59,415 nt of DNA from Methylobacter sp. (GTDB lineage: Bacteria > Pseudomonadota > Gammaproteobacteria > Methylococcales > Methylomonadaceae). Every line of letters starts with the position of its first letter. The first letter of the stretch is position 1. The stretch spans positions 1 through 59,415 of the forward strand of contig JAQTQN010000003.1 in the NCBI GenBank assembly GCA_028712225.1, written 5' to 3'. A program made the translations under genes and the position numbers. Shown one piece after another: positions 19,856-29,220 of this stretch. The notes under the pieces are model-generated. The model searched no databases. It was not told the DNA's origin and saw only the letters and a list, made by a program, of their open reading frames with translations.

Positions 19856-20500
19856 TCAGACACTTTCAGCAACTTGCCTTGCGAGCAAGCGTTCGGACAT
19901 CTGGGCAGCAAAAAGTCTTATACATTCATAGGCTTCCGGCAATGTTTGTAGCAAAGTTGCCATAAGCAGTTCATCTGTAGGTTCTCTTCCGGTCAGTTGC
20001 AACTGTGATTTCAGCTGATCGATGTTTTTTAGGACGGATAAATCACCTTCAACCAAGGCAATAATGATGTCAACGCTGTTACTGACTACATCAGATGCCT
20101 GATTAGTTTCCTTGACAATAATGCCGCTTTTCCAAAAGGCGAGCCGTAAACGTAAGCCTTGTAAAAATCCGGAGCTCCAATACCAAAGCCGATCAAATCC
20201 AGCATCATCAAGAGCACTGAAGTCATATGGAAATTTAAGTTCATTTTTAAGTAAGGCTTTGTTGCTGGCTTTAACAACGGCGGTAACAGCATTTTTTAAG
20301 TCTTTTGATTGTTTGCCGGTTAACTGGGGGCGCTCGCCAAAAAATAATTCGGCCATCCAGTCGGCCGGATCAATGATGGCGGGAGTAATGGCTAATGCAT
20401 AAAAGAAACCGCTAAGTCCGTCTTGATTTAGGTGCTCATCTGTTGGCACGCAGTTGTTGAGTTCGGCTTCCAGTTTACGAAGTAATTTTTTATCTATCAT
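19856..20500 (-). CDS. UPF0149 (YecA-like) family protein
   Basis: 'LNQDGLSGFFYALAITPAIIDPADWMAELFFGERPQL', 'FDRLWYWSSGFLQGLRL'. Confidence 0.75.
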   Translation of the reverse strand: MIDKKLLRKLEAELNNCVPTDEHLNQDGLSGFFYALAITPAIIDPADWMAELFFGERPQLTGKQSKDLKNAVTAVVKASNKALLKNELKFPYDFSALDDAGFDRLWYWSSGFLQGLRLRLAFWKSGIIVKETNQASDVVSNSVDIIIALVEGDLSVLKNIDQLKSQLQLTGREPTDELLMATLLQTLPEAYECIRLFAAQMSERLLARQVAESV

Positions 20501-20550
20501 GGGATAAGCTCTTTGAAAGTTTCATGAATTAAGGGGGGCTGGTAACGGCT

Positions 20551-21297
20551 TTAGGTGTTTAGGGTATCCATTAAATCAATCATAAATTCCATGTCTTCAT
20601 CTTCAATGTTTGCCCAAACGTCAAAGCTAAGGTTTTTTAACACATCTCTTCCCTTCTCGTCGACATTCATCGCCAATAAACTTTCTCTTAATTCATCACG
20701 CCGGTGGGCTAATCTCGGTCCAACTAACAGAGCATGTTGAATAACGCCAATTTGGCTTTGTACTAATATTCTTAGTTGTTTTTTAATGATGCTGGATAAA
20801 TCGTCATAGGCTTCAGCCAAAAAAATACCAACATCCGCGTCTTCGCGCAGCAATTGTTTGGCGACTAACACATAACTGTCACAGACTTTTATTTGGACAT
20901 TGTCGGTAGTCAAATCGGCAGGTTCCAGCATGATCATACCCATTAATCTGACATCAGGGTCTTCCGTGACGGCTATCCGGCTACCTGGCGATAATTCGGT
21001 GACATCGGTAATGGCGCTTGCTTTATTGACAGCGACGATGGCTTCATCGGATACCCCTTGTACCTTAACCAACGGCAGAAAGCCTTTTTCGCGTACCAGC
21101 ATCGCAGCATCAAAAGGGTTGGCGTAAATCAAATCAATTTTGTCGATGTGGATAGCATCACGCTGTGCTTGAAAACTGTTATATAGCTCCAGATGGATGG
21201 CTTCGCCGATTTGTCTTTGTAGCCAGGTATTAAAAATGTACCATCCGGAAAGATGGTCGGGGCTAAAGTCGGGGCTAACGGTTAACTGGTAAGGCAT
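20551..21297 (-). CDS. PhnD-like substrate-binding-domain protein without an evident signal peptide
   Basis: 'YQLTVSPDFSPDHLSGWYIFNTWLQRQIGEAIHLELYNSFQAQRDAIHIDKIDLIYANPFDAAMLVREKGFLPLVKV' resembles PhnD/phosphonate-binding folds. Track ORF starts at 21330; internal ATG at 21297 is more plausible. Confidence 0.7.
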   Translation of the reverse strand: MPYQLTVSPDFSPDHLSGWYIFNTWLQRQIGEAIHLELYNSFQAQRDAIHIDKIDLIYANPFDAAMLVREKGFLPLVKVQGVSDEAIVAVNKASAITDVTELSPGSRIAVTEDPDVRLMGMIMLEPADLTTDNVQIKVCDSYVLVAKQLLREDADVGIFLAEAYDDLSSIIKKQLRILVQSQIGVIQHALLVGPRLAHRRDELRESLLAMNVDEKGRDVLKNLSFDVWANIEDEDMEFMIDLMDTLNT

Positions 21298-21326
21298 GTT
21301 GCGTCTCCACGTTATCAAGCAGGTGA

Positions 21327-21812
21327 TCAAAACAGGGTAGGGTAAAGTTTAATGGACTCTTCCACTTTAGATCGGGATGGTTTGCGGCGTACTGAGGTAT
21401 AGCCTACAACTTGGCCATGTCTGACATTGGGTATTACTGTTGCTTTCACCCAATAATAGCCGCCATCTTTACGCAGGTTTTTAACATAGCCTTGCCATTT
21501 TTCGCCTTTGCTAACGGTATTCCATAAATCTTTAAAAGCGGCGGGTGGCATGTCCGGGTGTCTTAAAATGGAGTGTGGAGAATTAATCAATTCCTCTTGG
21601 GTATAGCCGGACATTTCAACAAAGGATTTGTTTACCTGAGTGATTATGCCGTTGATGTCGGTTGTTGAGACGATAAGTTTGCCATCAGGGTAAGGCGTTT
21701 CTGTTTCTGTATATAAGCAAGTGCGGCGTATGCCGCCGTATAAGTCCAGAGTTACTTCCTTGTAATCCCCGATTATGTGTTCCGGTTTCATATCATAAAT
21801 CATGGGAACCAT
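21327..21812 (-). CDS. Stand-alone PAS domain protein, Aer-type
   Basis: 'ITQVNKSFVEMSGYTQEELINSPHSILRHPDMPPAAFKDLWNTVSKGEKWQGYVKNLRKDGGYYWVKATVIPNVRHGQVVGYTSVRRKPS'. Confidence 0.9.
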   Translation of the reverse strand: MVPMIYDMKPEHIIGDYKEVTLDLYGGIRRTCLYTETETPYPDGKLIVSTTDINGIITQVNKSFVEMSGYTQEELINSPHSILRHPDMPPAAFKDLWNTVSKGEKWQGYVKNLRKDGGYYWVKATVIPNVRHGQVVGYTSVRRKPSRSKVEESIKLYPTLF

Positions 21813-21881
21813 CTTCTCCGCTTCGCTGCGCTAAGGAAATCAGCCTGAAATTCATCAGGCTGATGGGACATGGTTTTGGAT

Positions 21882-22439
21882 CTAGTTATAAGCTTTGGCA
21901 AGATTGGTAAATAGAGTGCGGCTCATTCCGGAAATTTTTAGAAATTTCTCTAGTTCTTCAGCAATGCTGGATTCTTGATAGGATTGTTGCATGATCATCA
22001 ATGCCAGCCCTGTTACTGCGTTAATGGCTTGCAGTGCTTTGCTGCATTTGTCGAGGTCAGACCCCATTTTGTCTATGACTAGTTTGATGATTTCAGTGTT
22101 AATCAAGGTCATGGCGCCAGCCATAAATTCTACCGGTAAGTTGACTTTGACATGAATATCACCAACTTTGTACATCCCCTCGGCAAACTGGGCATCAACA
22201 TCAAGTTCGAATAGATTTATCATCCATTTTAAATGCGCGGCTTTTAGATGCTCAATGCGGCCGGCCAAGTATTTTTCAGCAGCCGGTATAGTCGCTAACT
22301 GCTCGTAAAAGCTGTCGGTGACCTGTTTAAGATGCGGTGTTATCACGGGGGCGATGTCTTTTAAACAAACCTCCAACTCTGGTGTTAAACCTGAAAAAGT
22401 TTTGCTATACATAATCAACTCATTAAAGTTTTGTGCCAT
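21882..22439 (-). CDS. Protoglobin-domain protein (stand-alone globin-sensor fold)
   Basis: 'ITPHLKQVTDSFYEQLATIPAAEKYL', 'HLKAAHLKWMINLFE', 'KVGDIHVKVNLPVEFMAGAMTLI', matching the proximal-His region of protoglobins. Confidence 0.8.
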   Translation of the reverse strand: MAQNFNELIMYSKTFSGLTPELEVCLKDIAPVITPHLKQVTDSFYEQLATIPAAEKYLAGRIEHLKAAHLKWMINLFELDVDAQFAEGMYKVGDIHVKVNLPVEFMAGAMTLINTEIIKLVIDKMGSDLDKCSKALQAINAVTGLALMIMQQSYQESSIAEELEKFLKISGMSRTLFTNLAKAYN

Positions 22440-22468
22440 ACAAATGCTCCAAGTTCAGTAAGCCGGAA

Positions 22469-22831
22469 TTACAACAACTCGGCAATGCTGGCTGCCGCAC
22501 GTTTTACGTCAAGAAAGATCAAGCCCAATTTGGCGTTGGGTTTTGCTAAAACAGTCAATACCGATTCGGCCCCAGCATAAGTCATCAATACATAGCCTTT
22601 GTCACCTTTAATCAGTACTTGTTCCAGCGCTCCCCTAGCCAATTCTTGCGCGGTTCTGTCGCCTAATGACAGCATTGCTGCACTCATTGCTCCCACCCGG
22701 TCTTCGTCCATGCCTGCCGGTAGAACAGACGCTATCATTAAACCGTCAGTCGATATGACGCCTGAAGCTTCGATATCGCCTGATGTACCATTAAGTTCTG
22801 TTAAAACAGATGTCAACATATCTGCGCGCAT
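22469..22831 (-). CDS. Roadblock/LC7 domain protein
   Basis: 'LNGTSGDIEASGVISTDGLMIASVLPAGMDEDRVGAMSAAMLSLGDRTAQELARGALEQVLIKGDKGYVLM'. Confidence 0.9.
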   Translation of the reverse strand: MRADMLTSVLTELNGTSGDIEASGVISTDGLMIASVLPAGMDEDRVGAMSAAMLSLGDRTAQELARGALEQVLIKGDKGYVLMTYAGAESVLTVLAKPNAKLGLIFLDVKRAAASIAELL

Positions 22832-22860
22832 AGTTTTTCCTTTTTCTGAGTGATTAAAAA

Positions 22861-23505
22861 TTAATTGTTCTTAGTTGCGTAACGAATAGTTAACGCCCAC
22901 ACCAAAGATACAAATTCCGGCTGGTTAAAATGGGGAATGCCGGAAACTGCCATCACAAAGCGGTTATTGCCGATAAATAACGGCCAAAAACCGACTTGGC
23001 TGTTACCGAACATGTCGATCACCGCCCAGGCATGGCTGCCTAGCCCCATGTTGTTGAGCAACAATCCTGAGCGGCGCTCATGGACGGTTGCAATTTCTGC
23101 ACTTAACGCCGACAGCTCCTCAGCGACTTCATGCGGAAACCCTTGACTGGCAAGATAAAACCCTTGTTGATCTGCGAGTAATACCTTGCCGTTTTCTGAG
23201 AGCGTACCGAGTAGGTCGGGTAGAATATGTTCTAGCGTATCACCTGGGTAGTCTTGAGCGTTTTGCAGGCCTTGTATCCAACCCAGTTTCTGGCAGTGGT
23301 AGAGCAATTCCAGACACTTTTGCTCATCCTCAAGACCCATTAACTGCTGTAATGTTTCAAGTGTTAATGCTGGAGTTTGTCTCTGAAGCAACAGGTTCCT
23401 GAGGAATTGCCGGGGTTTATCAATTTCCGTGGCGCAAATAGCGTAGTAAGCGCCGACGGGTGTCGGATAAAGATGAAGCCCTTTGCTCAGCGCATAGTTA
23501 CTCAT
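22861..23505 (-). CDS. Hypothetical protein, apparent wHTH-like N-terminus plus roadblock-like C-terminus
   Basis: 'LTLETLQQLMGLEDEQKCLELLYHCQKLGWI' then 'VLLADQQGFYLASQGFPHEVAEELSALSAEIATVHERRSGLL'; between roadblock and GTPase genes with a 4-nt overlap to the latter. Confidence 0.65.
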   Translation of the reverse strand: MSNYALSKGLHLYPTPVGAYYAICATEIDKPRQFLRNLLLQRQTPALTLETLQQLMGLEDEQKCLELLYHCQKLGWIQGLQNAQDYPGDTLEHILPDLLGTLSENGKVLLADQQGFYLASQGFPHEVAEELSALSAEIATVHERRSGLLLNNMGLGSHAWAVIDMFGNSQVGFWPLFIGNNRFVMAVSGIPHFNQPEFVSLVWALTIRYATKNN

Positions 23506-24044
23506 AAACCTTCCTCTGCTCCGGGATCCAACGAAAATAGCAACGATTGAACCAATACTGAAACATCATTTCTAACCCTGGCATCAACGGCAAACACTGG
23601 CGGCTTTAACCCCAGTGTTTTAAGTTGCAGGTGATAATCGTCAATAGTGGGCGTCATACTGACATCCATCTGTGTCACGCCTATGGCAACACCGGTTTCG
23701 CCAATAAATTTATCAAAGGCTTCTAAAAAGAATTTCATATCCTGGAATGGATCTGCCCGGGTATTGTCCAGCAGTAACACCAAACCAATGCCACCATTGA
23801 TCAAAATGTCCCACATAAAATCGAAGCGTTCTTGACCAGGTGTTCCGTAAAGATGGATTTTTTCACCGCCTGCCAGATTCATAATGCCGTAGTCCATGGC
23901 AACTGTGGTTGCGGCTTTTCTGGTTTTGGTCATATCGCTAGCCGCCGCGTCGGTTTTTATCGGCGGTACATCACTAATCGAATTGATGGCTGTGGTTTTG
24001 CCTGCGCCGACCGGTCCGGTAAAAATAATCTTGTATTGACTCAT
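23502..24044 (-). CDS. Small Ras/Arf-like GTPase (MglA/COG2229-type)
   Basis: 'IIFTGPVGAGKTTAINSISD', 'IHLYGTPGQERFDFMWDILINGGIGLVLLLDNT', 'IGVTQMD'. Confidence 0.92.
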   Translation of the reverse strand: MSQYKIIFTGPVGAGKTTAINSISDVPPIKTDAAASDMTKTRKAATTVAMDYGIMNLAGGEKIHLYGTPGQERFDFMWDILINGGIGLVLLLDNTRADPFQDMKFFLEAFDKFIGETGVAIGVTQMDVSMTPTIDDYHLQLKTLGLKPPVFAVDARVRNDVSVLVQSLLFSLDPGAEEGL

Positions 24045-24059
24045 GATATGTATGATCCG

Positions 24060-25247
24060 TTATGCGTTACTGCCACGTAATTTGCTGATGATACGGCCTA
24101 ACAGGCCCTTCTTTTTCGAGGGTACGATTACCGGTGCTTGCACTAATTCGTCGGCTTCCCGTCTTGCCTGGCCAACTAAGCCTAAAGCGTAGGCGGCACT
24201 GATAAATACAAAAACATACTGAGGTTTAATATTGAGCGCCTTAATAATCTCTTCTACCGTTTTAGGTTCCTGAACCAAAAGTGCGGCAATACGCATCGCG
24301 TGCGGCGTAATTAACAGGCGGGTAAAATTAGGCCAGTTTTTTAAGTACACAGGATGTTCCAGATTGATAGCGTCAGGGTACCGGCCTTTCGATGTCCAGC
24401 AGGCCACTTTCCAGAGGAAAGCATCCAAGTTATGGAATTTTTCCGGTTCATCGTTCAAAGCGGATAGATTTGCTTTAAACGGTGACAGCTGCATTTTTTG
24501 ACCGGTAAGCCTGTCAACTTTGACATTGGCAAATGCTCTTAATAACTTGTCGTCGGCGTCCAGCCAGATTTTACGGCTTTGCGGAAACAGCACGACTTGC
24601 CGCCAGCCTGTGTGTAACTGGAGGTTTTCGCCTTTTTCATGACTGGTGTTAATGGCGAATTGAATATAATCCTGAAAATAATCTTTGGGGTTATATGCTG
24701 CCTTGGCAAATTGCGTCGGGTCATTGACATCCACGCCGGGCACTACACCTATGTATGCATTAAAAGCCGCCTCGTTTAACTGCATTGCGGTTTGATGTTT
24801 ATTGCCCTTTTGTGCGTCAGTATTACGAGCGTATTTTTTCAGTACCGGTTGCTCGGCAGCGGCATCATTTGCAATTGGATCGTTATTAGACTGTTGACTC
24901 TCTCTAGCTTGCCGGGCTTGCTGCTCCAGTCTGGCTTTAACCTCGGCCAGTGCGCCAAGCATATCTTCGGCTTTAACCGGCTTTTTAACCAAAACGACAT
25001 TGTCCAATTTTATGCTTTGTAAAGATAAGACAATAATCGGTCTGGACAATGGTTTAGCCGCATGTTCCGCCAATAATTGTTTGGCATTGTGACTATCACC
25101 ATCGAAAATATCAATGTCCGCCGAGGCTTCATCAACCACCACTGCAGCACCTTTGCAAGGCCCTTGTAAGTACATAGCCATGGTTCTGATGCTGCGCTCA
25201 TTCATCGCATATAGAGCAACTCTAAGTGGGCGTTTTATCTTATCCAT
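24060..25247 (-). CDS. Receiver-like N-terminus plus C-terminal wHTH-like protein of the GTPase operon
   Basis: N-terminal degenerate receiver-like region (LRVALYAMNERSIRTMAMYL...DIDIFDGD...PIIVLSLQ...VLVKKPVKAEDML); C-terminal 'ALLVQEPKTVEEIIKALNIKPQYVFVFISAAYALGLV' and basic tail. Confidence 0.65.
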   Translation of the reverse strand: MDKIKRPLRVALYAMNERSIRTMAMYLQGPCKGAAVVVDEASADIDIFDGDSHNAKQLLAEHAAKPLSRPIIVLSLQSIKLDNVVLVKKPVKAEDMLGALAEVKARLEQQARQARESQQSNNDPIANDAAAEQPVLKKYARNTDAQKGNKHQTAMQLNEAAFNAYIGVVPGVDVNDPTQFAKAAYNPKDYFQDYIQFAINTSHEKGENLQLHTGWRQVVLFPQSRKIWLDADDKLLRAFANVKVDRLTGQKMQLSPFKANLSALNDEPEKFHNLDAFLWKVACWTSKGRYPDAINLEHPVYLKNWPNFTRLLITPHAMRIAALLVQEPKTVEEIIKALNIKPQYVFVFISAAYALGLVGQARREADELVQAPVIVPSKKKGLLGRIISKLRGSNA

Positions 25248-25971
25248 TTTGATTTAGCTCTTTGAAATACTCGCTCATAGACTGCCATTCATCCGGCACC
25301 TGCAGGCCCGAATCTGTTAATTTGCTGTACATGCGATTAAAACTGTCTGCATCTCGGATTGATTGGTAGAGTATTAACAATTCCTCATGCAGCTCCAGCC
25401 TATCGGGTTGCTTCAGAATGGCAGTTTCAAGCACCGCCTGCGCCTCCAGCAGTTGACTGTATTCAATAAAATCACGAGCCAGGACTAGGGGATCGACGTC
25501 CAAGTGACGCTTGCCTTCGGTAAGTTGAACTATATGGGGTGTGCCGATAAGCCCCTTGCTGAATAGTGAATAACGGTTGCCCGGCAGCAATTGACTATCA
25601 ATTTTGGTGTGTTGCAAATACCGCTGCAGCGTTTTTAACTGCTTTGCGCTCAATGCAGATCTTGCGCCGATAACCATACGACGACTGATCGCCTCGCCGC
25701 GCCTATTCAAGACAATCAAAAAATCCACCAACGCCGCATAAAGCTGTTCATCAAGCTTCGCCTGATAGCAGTAATAAATTCGCTGCACATGAGTCAGTAA
25801 ACACTTGGGTGTTTTAGCAACCCTAAACACTAATGTATCTAAAAGACCGGTATCGGGCAGTGCATCGGTTACGAACAAGTTTTTGCTTTCCTGTAGAGAG
25901 AAAAAGCCGACTATTACCGGCGCAAGCGGTGTTTCGTCATTACAAGTAATCAAGGGTAAGTTAGTGTTCAT
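25240..25971 (-). CDS. Hypothetical protein with FimV-like C-terminal TPR segment
   Basis: 'ARDFIEYSQLLEAQAVLETAILKQPDRLELHEELLILYQSIRDADSFNRMYSKL' resembles the FimV C-terminal domain. Confidence 0.65.
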   Translation of the reverse strand: MNTNLPLITCNDETPLAPVIVGFFSLQESKNLFVTDALPDTGLLDTLVFRVAKTPKCLLTHVQRIYYCYQAKLDEQLYAALVDFLIVLNRRGEAISRRMVIGARSALSAKQLKTLQRYLQHTKIDSQLLPGNRYSLFSKGLIGTPHIVQLTEGKRHLDVDPLVLARDFIEYSQLLEAQAVLETAILKQPDRLELHEELLILYQSIRDADSFNRMYSKLTDSGLQVPDEWQSMSEYFKELNQNG

Positions 25972-26107
25972 TTTGGGTTTCCCGATAACATCCGGTAAAG
26001 CCTAGTTTAAAGAGGGTTTTTTTCAAGGCGGTAGCATGACAAACTTTTAATCAGTTCAAAGTTACCCTATCCTGTAGACCATTTTTTTAATCATTAAAGA
26101 AGAAGCC

Positions 26108-27388
26108 ATGACCGAAGCAGCTACATTATTTTCCGATGCCAAACTTGTTATTCCCGGCGGTGTCAATTCTCCCGTTCGTTCTTTTAGCGGTGTGGGCGGC
26201 ACGCCGGTATTTATCGACCGTGCATCGGGCGCTTATATTGTCGACAGTCTGGGCAACAGTTATATCGATTATGTAGGTTCCTGGGGACCGATGATTTTGG
26301 GCCACGCTCATCCGGAAGTGATTGCGGCAGTAAAAACGGCCGCTGAAAAAGGCTTAAGCTTTGGCGCACCGACAGAAATTGAAACGCAAATGGCGCAACG
26401 GGTTTGCGACTTGGTGCCTTCCATCGACATGGTGCGTATGGTCAGCTCCGGCACCGAAGCTACCATGAGCGCTATTCGCTTAGCGCGCGGCTACACCGGT
26501 CGCGATAAAATCGTAAAGTTCGAAGGTTGTTATCACGGTCATTCCGATTCTTTATTGGTTAAAGCCGGTTCCGGCGCACTTACCTTTGGTGTGCCCAGCT
26601 CTCCGGGCGTACCGGCTTCAGTTGCGGAAAACACGCTCACCCTGACTTACAACGACAGCGACGCAGTCAAAAAACTGTTTGCCGACATCGGCGAACAAAT
26701 TGCCTGCATTATTGTCGAGCCGGTAGCCGGCAATATGAACTGCATCCCACCGGTGCCGGGCTTTCTGGAAACCTTGCGTGAAGTGTGTGACCACTATCAA
26801 AGCGTGCTGATTTTTGATGAAGTGATGACCGGCTTTAGAGTTGCATTAGGTGGCGCGCAAGCTGTTTACAACGTCACGCCTGACTTGACCACACTAGGCA
26901 AAATAATCGGCGGCGGCATGCCGGTCGGCGCATTTGGCGGGCGGCGCAAGATCATGGAATGCCTTGCTCCATTAGGCCCGGTTTATCAAGCGGGTACATT
27001 GTCGGGCAACCCCGTGGCCATGGCCGCAGGCTTAAAAACCTTGGAACTGATTGATCAGCCAGGTTTTTACGAAACGTTAACCGCAAAAACAGAAAAATTA
27101 ACTTCCGGCTTGAAAGCCTGTGCCGGTCAAGCCGGTATTGCTCTTAGCACCAACAGTGTCGGCGGCATGTTTGGGTTATTTTTTACTGAAGAGGAGCAAG
27201 TCACCCGCTTTGCCCAAGTGATGGCATGCGATCAAAACCTCTTTAAACGTTTCTTCCACGCTATGCTGGATGAAGGCGTATATCTGGCGCCGTCCGCATT
27301 TGAAGCCGGTTTTGTCTCTATCGCCCACAGTGATGAAGATCTGGATAAAACCCTGGATACTGCAGAAGCTATCTTTAAACGCTTGTAA
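26108..27388 (+). CDS. hemL: Glutamate-1-semialdehyde 2,1-aminomutase
   Basis: '[16 protein letters not shown]', '[49 protein letters not shown]', '[16 protein letters not shown]'. Confidence 0.97.
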   Translation: MTEAATLFSDAKLVIPGGVNSPVRSFSGVGGTPVFIDRASGAYIVDSLGNSYIDYVGSWGPMILGHAHPEVIAAVKTAAEKGLSFGAPTEIETQMAQRVCDLVPSIDMVRMVSSGTEATMSAIRLARGYTGRDKIVKFEGCYHGHSDSLLVKAGSGALTFGVPSSPGVPASVAENTLTLTYNDSDAVKKLFADIGEQIACIIVEPVAGNMNCIPPVPGFLETLREVCDHYQSVLIFDEVMTGFRVALGGAQAVYNVTPDLTTLGKIIGGGMPVGAFGGRRKIMECLAPLGPVYQAGTLSGNPVAMAAGLKTLELIDQPGFYETLTAKTEKLTSGLKACAGQAGIALSTNSVGGMFGLFFTEEEQVTRFAQVMACDQNLFKRFFHAMLDEGVYLAPSAFEAGFVSIAHSDEDLDKTLDTAEAIFKRL

Positions 27389-27436
27389 ATCTTTTGGGCT
27401 TTGCGGCCATTGTCGTAAAGCCCGTACCCATTCGAA

Positions 27437-28759
27437 ATGAATACACTAGCTATCATCCCTCCCTGGTTATGGGCTTCATTTGGCTTATTGGCTGGAATAA
27501 TCATCACGCGCCTGGTTTCAGGTAAAGATAAAGCTTCATTTCAGCAATTTAAAACCGATCTCGCCATCGCCGAAGAAAAACTCAAACAAGCTGCCAACAC
27601 CGAGGCCGAATTTAAGCAGCTGCAACAACGATTTTTAGCGCTCAGCCAAGAAAACGCCAAACTGCAAGCGAGCATGGCGAGCCAAGCCAGTCACGCCGCA
27701 GAAAAAATCCAGCTGTTACAAAACGCTGAAGCCCGCCTGACTACCCAGTTTGAAAACCTGGCAGGTAAGATTTTTGAAGAACGCAGCAAGCAATTCACCG
27801 AACACAACAAAACCAGCCTCGACCATATCGTTACGCCGCTACGTCAACAGTTAGGCGAGTTTAAACAACGCATCGAAATGGTCTACGATAATGAAAACAA
27901 AGACCGAATCTCCCTGCGCGAGGAAATTATCTCGTTGCGGCGCGATACCGCACAAATGAATCAAGAAGCCCTGAACCTGACCCGCGCCCTAAAGGGCGAC
28001 AAGAAAACCCAGGGTAATTGGGGCGAGATGATCCTGGAGAAAGTGCTGGAAAAATCCGGGCTGCGCAAAGGCATTGAATACGACACCCAAGGCGCCTACC
28101 GTGATGAAGACAATAGACTGTTCAAGCCCGACGTCATCGTGCGTCTGCCGGAAAACAAAGACATCGTCATCGATTCCAAGGTCTCGCTGGTTGCGTATGA
28201 GCTTTATTGTTCAACCGAAGACGATCAAGAACGCATTCAAGCCTTAAAACAACATACCGACGCTGTGCGTGAACACATCAAAGGCTTGAGCAACAAACAT
28301 TACGCCGGTCTCAAAGGCTTGCGTTCACTGGATTTTGTACTGCTGTTCATACCCATCGAATCCGCGTTTATTGCCGCCTTCCAGGCTGATGAGCGCTTAT
28401 TTACCGATGCCTTCGAGCATAATATCGTCGTCGTCACCCCCACTACCTTATTGGCTACTTTGCGTACCATAGAAAACATCTGGCGCTACGAGCGCCAAAA
28501 CGAAAACGCTCGCGCCATCGCCGATAAAGCAGGCATCGTCTACGACAAAATTCGTGGCTTTGTGGAAGATTTGGACAAACTGGGTAAGCAATTGCATACC
28601 GTCCACAGCACTTACGACGGCGTCATGAGCAAACTCACCCAAGGCCAAGGCAACTTAATCCGTCAAGCCAGCAGCTTTGTCGATCTCGGAGTTAAGATTA
28701 AGAAAACATTGCCTAAATCAATTACTGAGCAGGCGGGGATTGAGACGAATGAAGACTGA
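27437..28759 (+). CDS. rmuC: DNA recombination protein RmuC
   Basis: N-terminal TM and coiled coil; 'GNWGEMILEKVLEKSGLRKGIEYDTQ', 'PDVIVRLPENKDIVIDSKVSLVAYE'. Confidence 0.93.
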   Translation: MNTLAIIPPWLWASFGLLAGIIITRLVSGKDKASFQQFKTDLAIAEEKLKQAANTEAEFKQLQQRFLALSQENAKLQASMASQASHAAEKIQLLQNAEARLTTQFENLAGKIFEERSKQFTEHNKTSLDHIVTPLRQQLGEFKQRIEMVYDNENKDRISLREEIISLRRDTAQMNQEALNLTRALKGDKKTQGNWGEMILEKVLEKSGLRKGIEYDTQGAYRDEDNRLFKPDVIVRLPENKDIVIDSKVSLVAYELYCSTEDDQERIQALKQHTDAVREHIKGLSNKHYAGLKGLRSLDFVLLFIPIESAFIAAFQADERLFTDAFEHNIVVVTPTTLLATLRTIENIWRYERQNENARAIADKAGIVYDKIRGFVEDLDKLGKQLHTVHSTYDGVMSKLTQGQGNLIRQASSFVDLGVKIKKTLPKSITEQAGIETNED

Positions 28760-28982
28760 GTCGATTTACTAAAAATTTCTGTCCGGATATAGTCGATGGC
28801 AATTTAAAAGCGATTTGTTCAGCACTCCCAATCAGCGCTTCTAGTGTGCTACTAAACATATCAAACGTGCTCTCTTGACCGCTCTAAAAAACAGGCGCTG
28901 ATTTCAGGCACTTCGAAAAAAATCAACAACATAAGAAGAAATCTGTGCTCAATTTTAAAAAAAGTCGGCCATATTTGGGTAG

Positions 28983-29156
28983 CATCTGCACTATACAAAG
29001 ACTTTATCCATCCCTGGACAGCGGCAAAACCTTGCTTATCATCAGCACGAGATAACAGCAGTGCCGCTGCCGCAAACATTTACCCTAATGCTTGCCGGAC
29101 TGGGCATGTTTGGCGCAATTGCACAGCGACGTAAACAGCATGAAGCGATGGCTTGA
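28983..29156 (+). pseudogene. Remnant of a PEP-CTERM protein gene (C-terminal sorting signal only)
   Basis: Open frame without start ends '...ITAVPLPQTFTLMLAGLGMFGAIAQRRKQHEAMA*', a PEP-CTERM-like Pro motif, TM and basic tail. Confidence 0.5.
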
Positions 29157-29220
29157 TTGACACGACACACGGCTGCTATAAAAAGCTGTTTTCAGCAAAA
29201 TGTTACCTTCCGTTGTTGGA

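Noticed and set aside
28861-29079. 72-aa minus-strand ORF downstream of rmuC
   Set aside because: No domain or ribosome-binding support; antisense to the PEP-CTERM remnant.
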